A DNA stretch of 5,629 nucleotides from an uncultured Actinomycetes bacterium (GTDB lineage Bacteria; Actinomycetota; Thermoleophilia; Gaiellales; F1-60-MAGs149), in contig CAIQOY010000087.1 in assembly GCA_903873565.1 (NCBI GenBank), forward strand, positions 1-5,629. Reading direction: 5' to 3'. The notes below the pieces were generated by a model. That model had not been told where the DNA came from and searched no databases. It worked only from the letters and a program-made list of their open reading frames with translations. A program made the translations under genes and the position numbers. Positions 4,614 to 5,629 of the stretch are shown piece after piece (the first letter of the stretch is position 1; each line of letters opens with the position of its first letter).

Positions 4614-5629
4614 GTGGGAGCGGCCGAGGAGACGCACGAGGAGTCGCCCGCGGGGGCGCCCGCGCGCGTCCGCCTGCGCTTCCAGCCGAGCGGCGTCGAC
4701 GTCAAGGTGCCGGGCGGCGTCACCGTCTTCGACGCCGCCTCCTGGAACGGCATCGCGATCGACTCGACCTGCGGCGGCCACGGCACCTGCAAGAAGTGCC
4801 GCGTCCGCATCACCGAGGGCGAGGTGCCGGTCTCGAAGCTCGACAGCCGCGCCTTCACCCCCGACGAGCTGCGCGAGGGCTGGCGGCTGGCCTGCCGGAT
4901 CCAGACCCAGGGCGACCTCGACGTCGACGTGCCGCCGCTGGTCACCCGCCCCAAGGCGGCCACGGTCGGCGTCGGCCGCCAGGTGATCCTGCGCCCCGCG
5001 GTCGTCAAGCGCCACCTCCAGCTCGAGGAGGCGACCCTGTCGGACCAGCGCACCGACGTGCAGCGCGTGATGGACGCGATGGACGACCTCGAGCTGACCG
5101 TGCCGATCGCCGTCCTGCGGACCCTCGGCCCCGCGCTGCGCGCCGCCCAGTGGGACGTCACCGCGGTCGTGGCGGACGGCGAGCTGATCGGCGTCGAGCC
5201 GGGCGACACCACGGCCCGGCGCTACGCGATCGCCTTCGACCTCGGCACCACCACCGTCGTCGCCAACCTGCTCGACCTCGACACGGGCACCCCCGTCGCC
5301 GTCCGCAGCATGCTGAACAAGCAGCAGCCGTTCGGCGCCGACGTGATCAGCCGGATCAGCGCCACGATGATGGACCCCGACGCGCTCGCCAAGCTGCGCG
5401 ACCTCGCCCACGAGACGCTCGCCGAGCTCGCCGACGAGGTGATCGAGCACGGCGAGGTGGCGCGCGAGGAGGTCTACGAGGTCGTCCTCGCCGGCAACGC
5501 CACGATGACCCAGATCGCGCTCGGCATCGACCCCGAGCCGCTCGGCGTGGCGCCGTTCGTGATGGCCGCGATGGGCTACGAGGGCCTGCGCGCCACCGAC
5601 CTCGGCATCGCGGTGCACCCGCTCGCCCC
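4614..5629 (+). CDS. RACo-type reductive activator of corrinoid proteins (2Fe-2S ferredoxin plus ASKHA ATPase), N-terminal part
   Basis: Partial: 338 codons from the GTG at 4614 to the right edge without a stop; family members are usually about 600-650 residues. This ATP-dependent enzyme reduces Co(II) back to Co(I) in corrinoid proteins. An acidic, Ala-rich leader (1-17) is followed by a plant-type ferredoxin domain (about 18-110) with Cys53-x5-Cys59-x2-Cys62 and Cys94, in STCGGHGTCKKC (51-62) and RLACRI (91-96). A linker and middle region (about 111-200) precede the RACo ASKHA domain: phosphate motif FDLGTTTVVANLL (208-220), NKQQPFGADVISRI (235-248) and VLAGNATMTQIALGIDPEPL (291-310). The remaining ATPase part is off the edge. 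The GTG start, seven bases after the previous stop, has only a weak AGGGA site four bases upstream; no other start precedes the ferredoxin domain. Its likely client is the corrinoid protein encoded at 1775-2440. Confidence 0.93.
   Translation, partial: MGAAEETHEESPAGAPARVRLRFQPSGVDVKVPGGVTVFDAASWNGIAIDSTCGGHGTCKKCRVRITEGEVPVSKLDSRAFTPDELREGWRLACRIQTQGDLDVDVPPLVTRPKAATVGVGRQVILRPAVVKRHLQLEEATLSDQRTDVQRVMDAMDDLELTVPIAVLRTLGPALRAAQWDVTAVVADGELIGVEPGDTTARRYAIAFDLGTTTVVANLLDLDTGTPVAVRSMLNKQQPFGADVISRISATMMDPDALAKLRDLAHETLAELADEVIEHGEVAREEVYEVVLAGNATMTQIALGIDPEPLGVAPFVMAAMGYEGLRATDLGIAVHPLA

Noticed and set aside
4648..4664. GC-rich short inverted repeat (CGCGGG/CCCGCG) near the RACo start
   Set aside because: Only about six pairs, in an Ala/Gly/Pro-rich leader; such stems arise readily by chance in this composition.
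3677..5212. Long minus-strand open frame (511 codons) opposite the THF methyltransferase and RACo genes
   Set aside because: No family motif and composition typical of a GC-rich shadow; both plus-strand genes have complete diagnostic motifs in frame.
1..5629. CRISPR arrays, tRNA or rRNA genes, insertion sequences, attachment sites, intrinsic terminators
   Set aside because: None seen: coding density is near complete, there are no regularly spaced repeats, no transposase motifs and no GC stem followed by a T-run.

Overview
This window comes from a high-GC bacterium (roughly 70% G+C by eye). Third codon positions are almost always G or C, lysine is nearly always AAG, and GTG starts are common. 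That style fits an actinobacterial lineage, for example the deep-branching Thermoleophilia or Rubrobacteria type. No marker gene fixes the taxon, and a high-GC proteobacterium is not excluded.

Layout: a minus-strand gene (909 down to 1, running off the left edge) encodes the N-terminal ~300 residues of an MttB-superfamily (trimethylamine methyltransferase family) corrinoid methyltransferase. An ~89-bp divergent control region (910-998) separates it from a tightly packed plus-strand operon: an IclR-family regulator (999-1778), a corrinoid-binding protein of the MttC/MtgC/MtbC type (1775-2440), a cysteine-rich MetV-like subunit (2448-2837), the flavoprotein MetF (2839-3780), a pterin-binding methyltransferase of the AcsE/MtgA type (3752-4606), and a RACo-type reductive activator of corrinoid proteins (4614 to beyond the right edge). 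Junctions are -4, +7, +1, -29 and +7 bp, so there is no room for internal terminators and translation is probably coupled.

How they work together (inference from families): the MttB-like enzyme takes a methyl group from a quaternary amine or betaine-like substrate and loads it on the Co(I) corrinoid of the carrier. The AcsE/MtgA-like enzyme moves it to tetrahydrofolate. MetF with MetV would oxidise methyl-THF to methylene-THF, feeding one-carbon metabolism. RACo rescues carriers that have oxidised to Co(II). The IclR regulator, encoded at the head of the operon and divergent from the methyltransferase gene, probably senses the substrate or a product. The whole set is a compact demethylation-to-C1-oxidation cassette. 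Neither the substrate nor the flow direction is proven by sequence: the diagnostic Pyl/non-Pyl site of the MttB-like protein lies beyond the left edge.

Other structure noted: a candidate promoter and IclR-type half-palindrome in the divergent region, a perfect 10-bp hairpin early in metF, and an AT-rich rare-codon patch near the metF 3' end.
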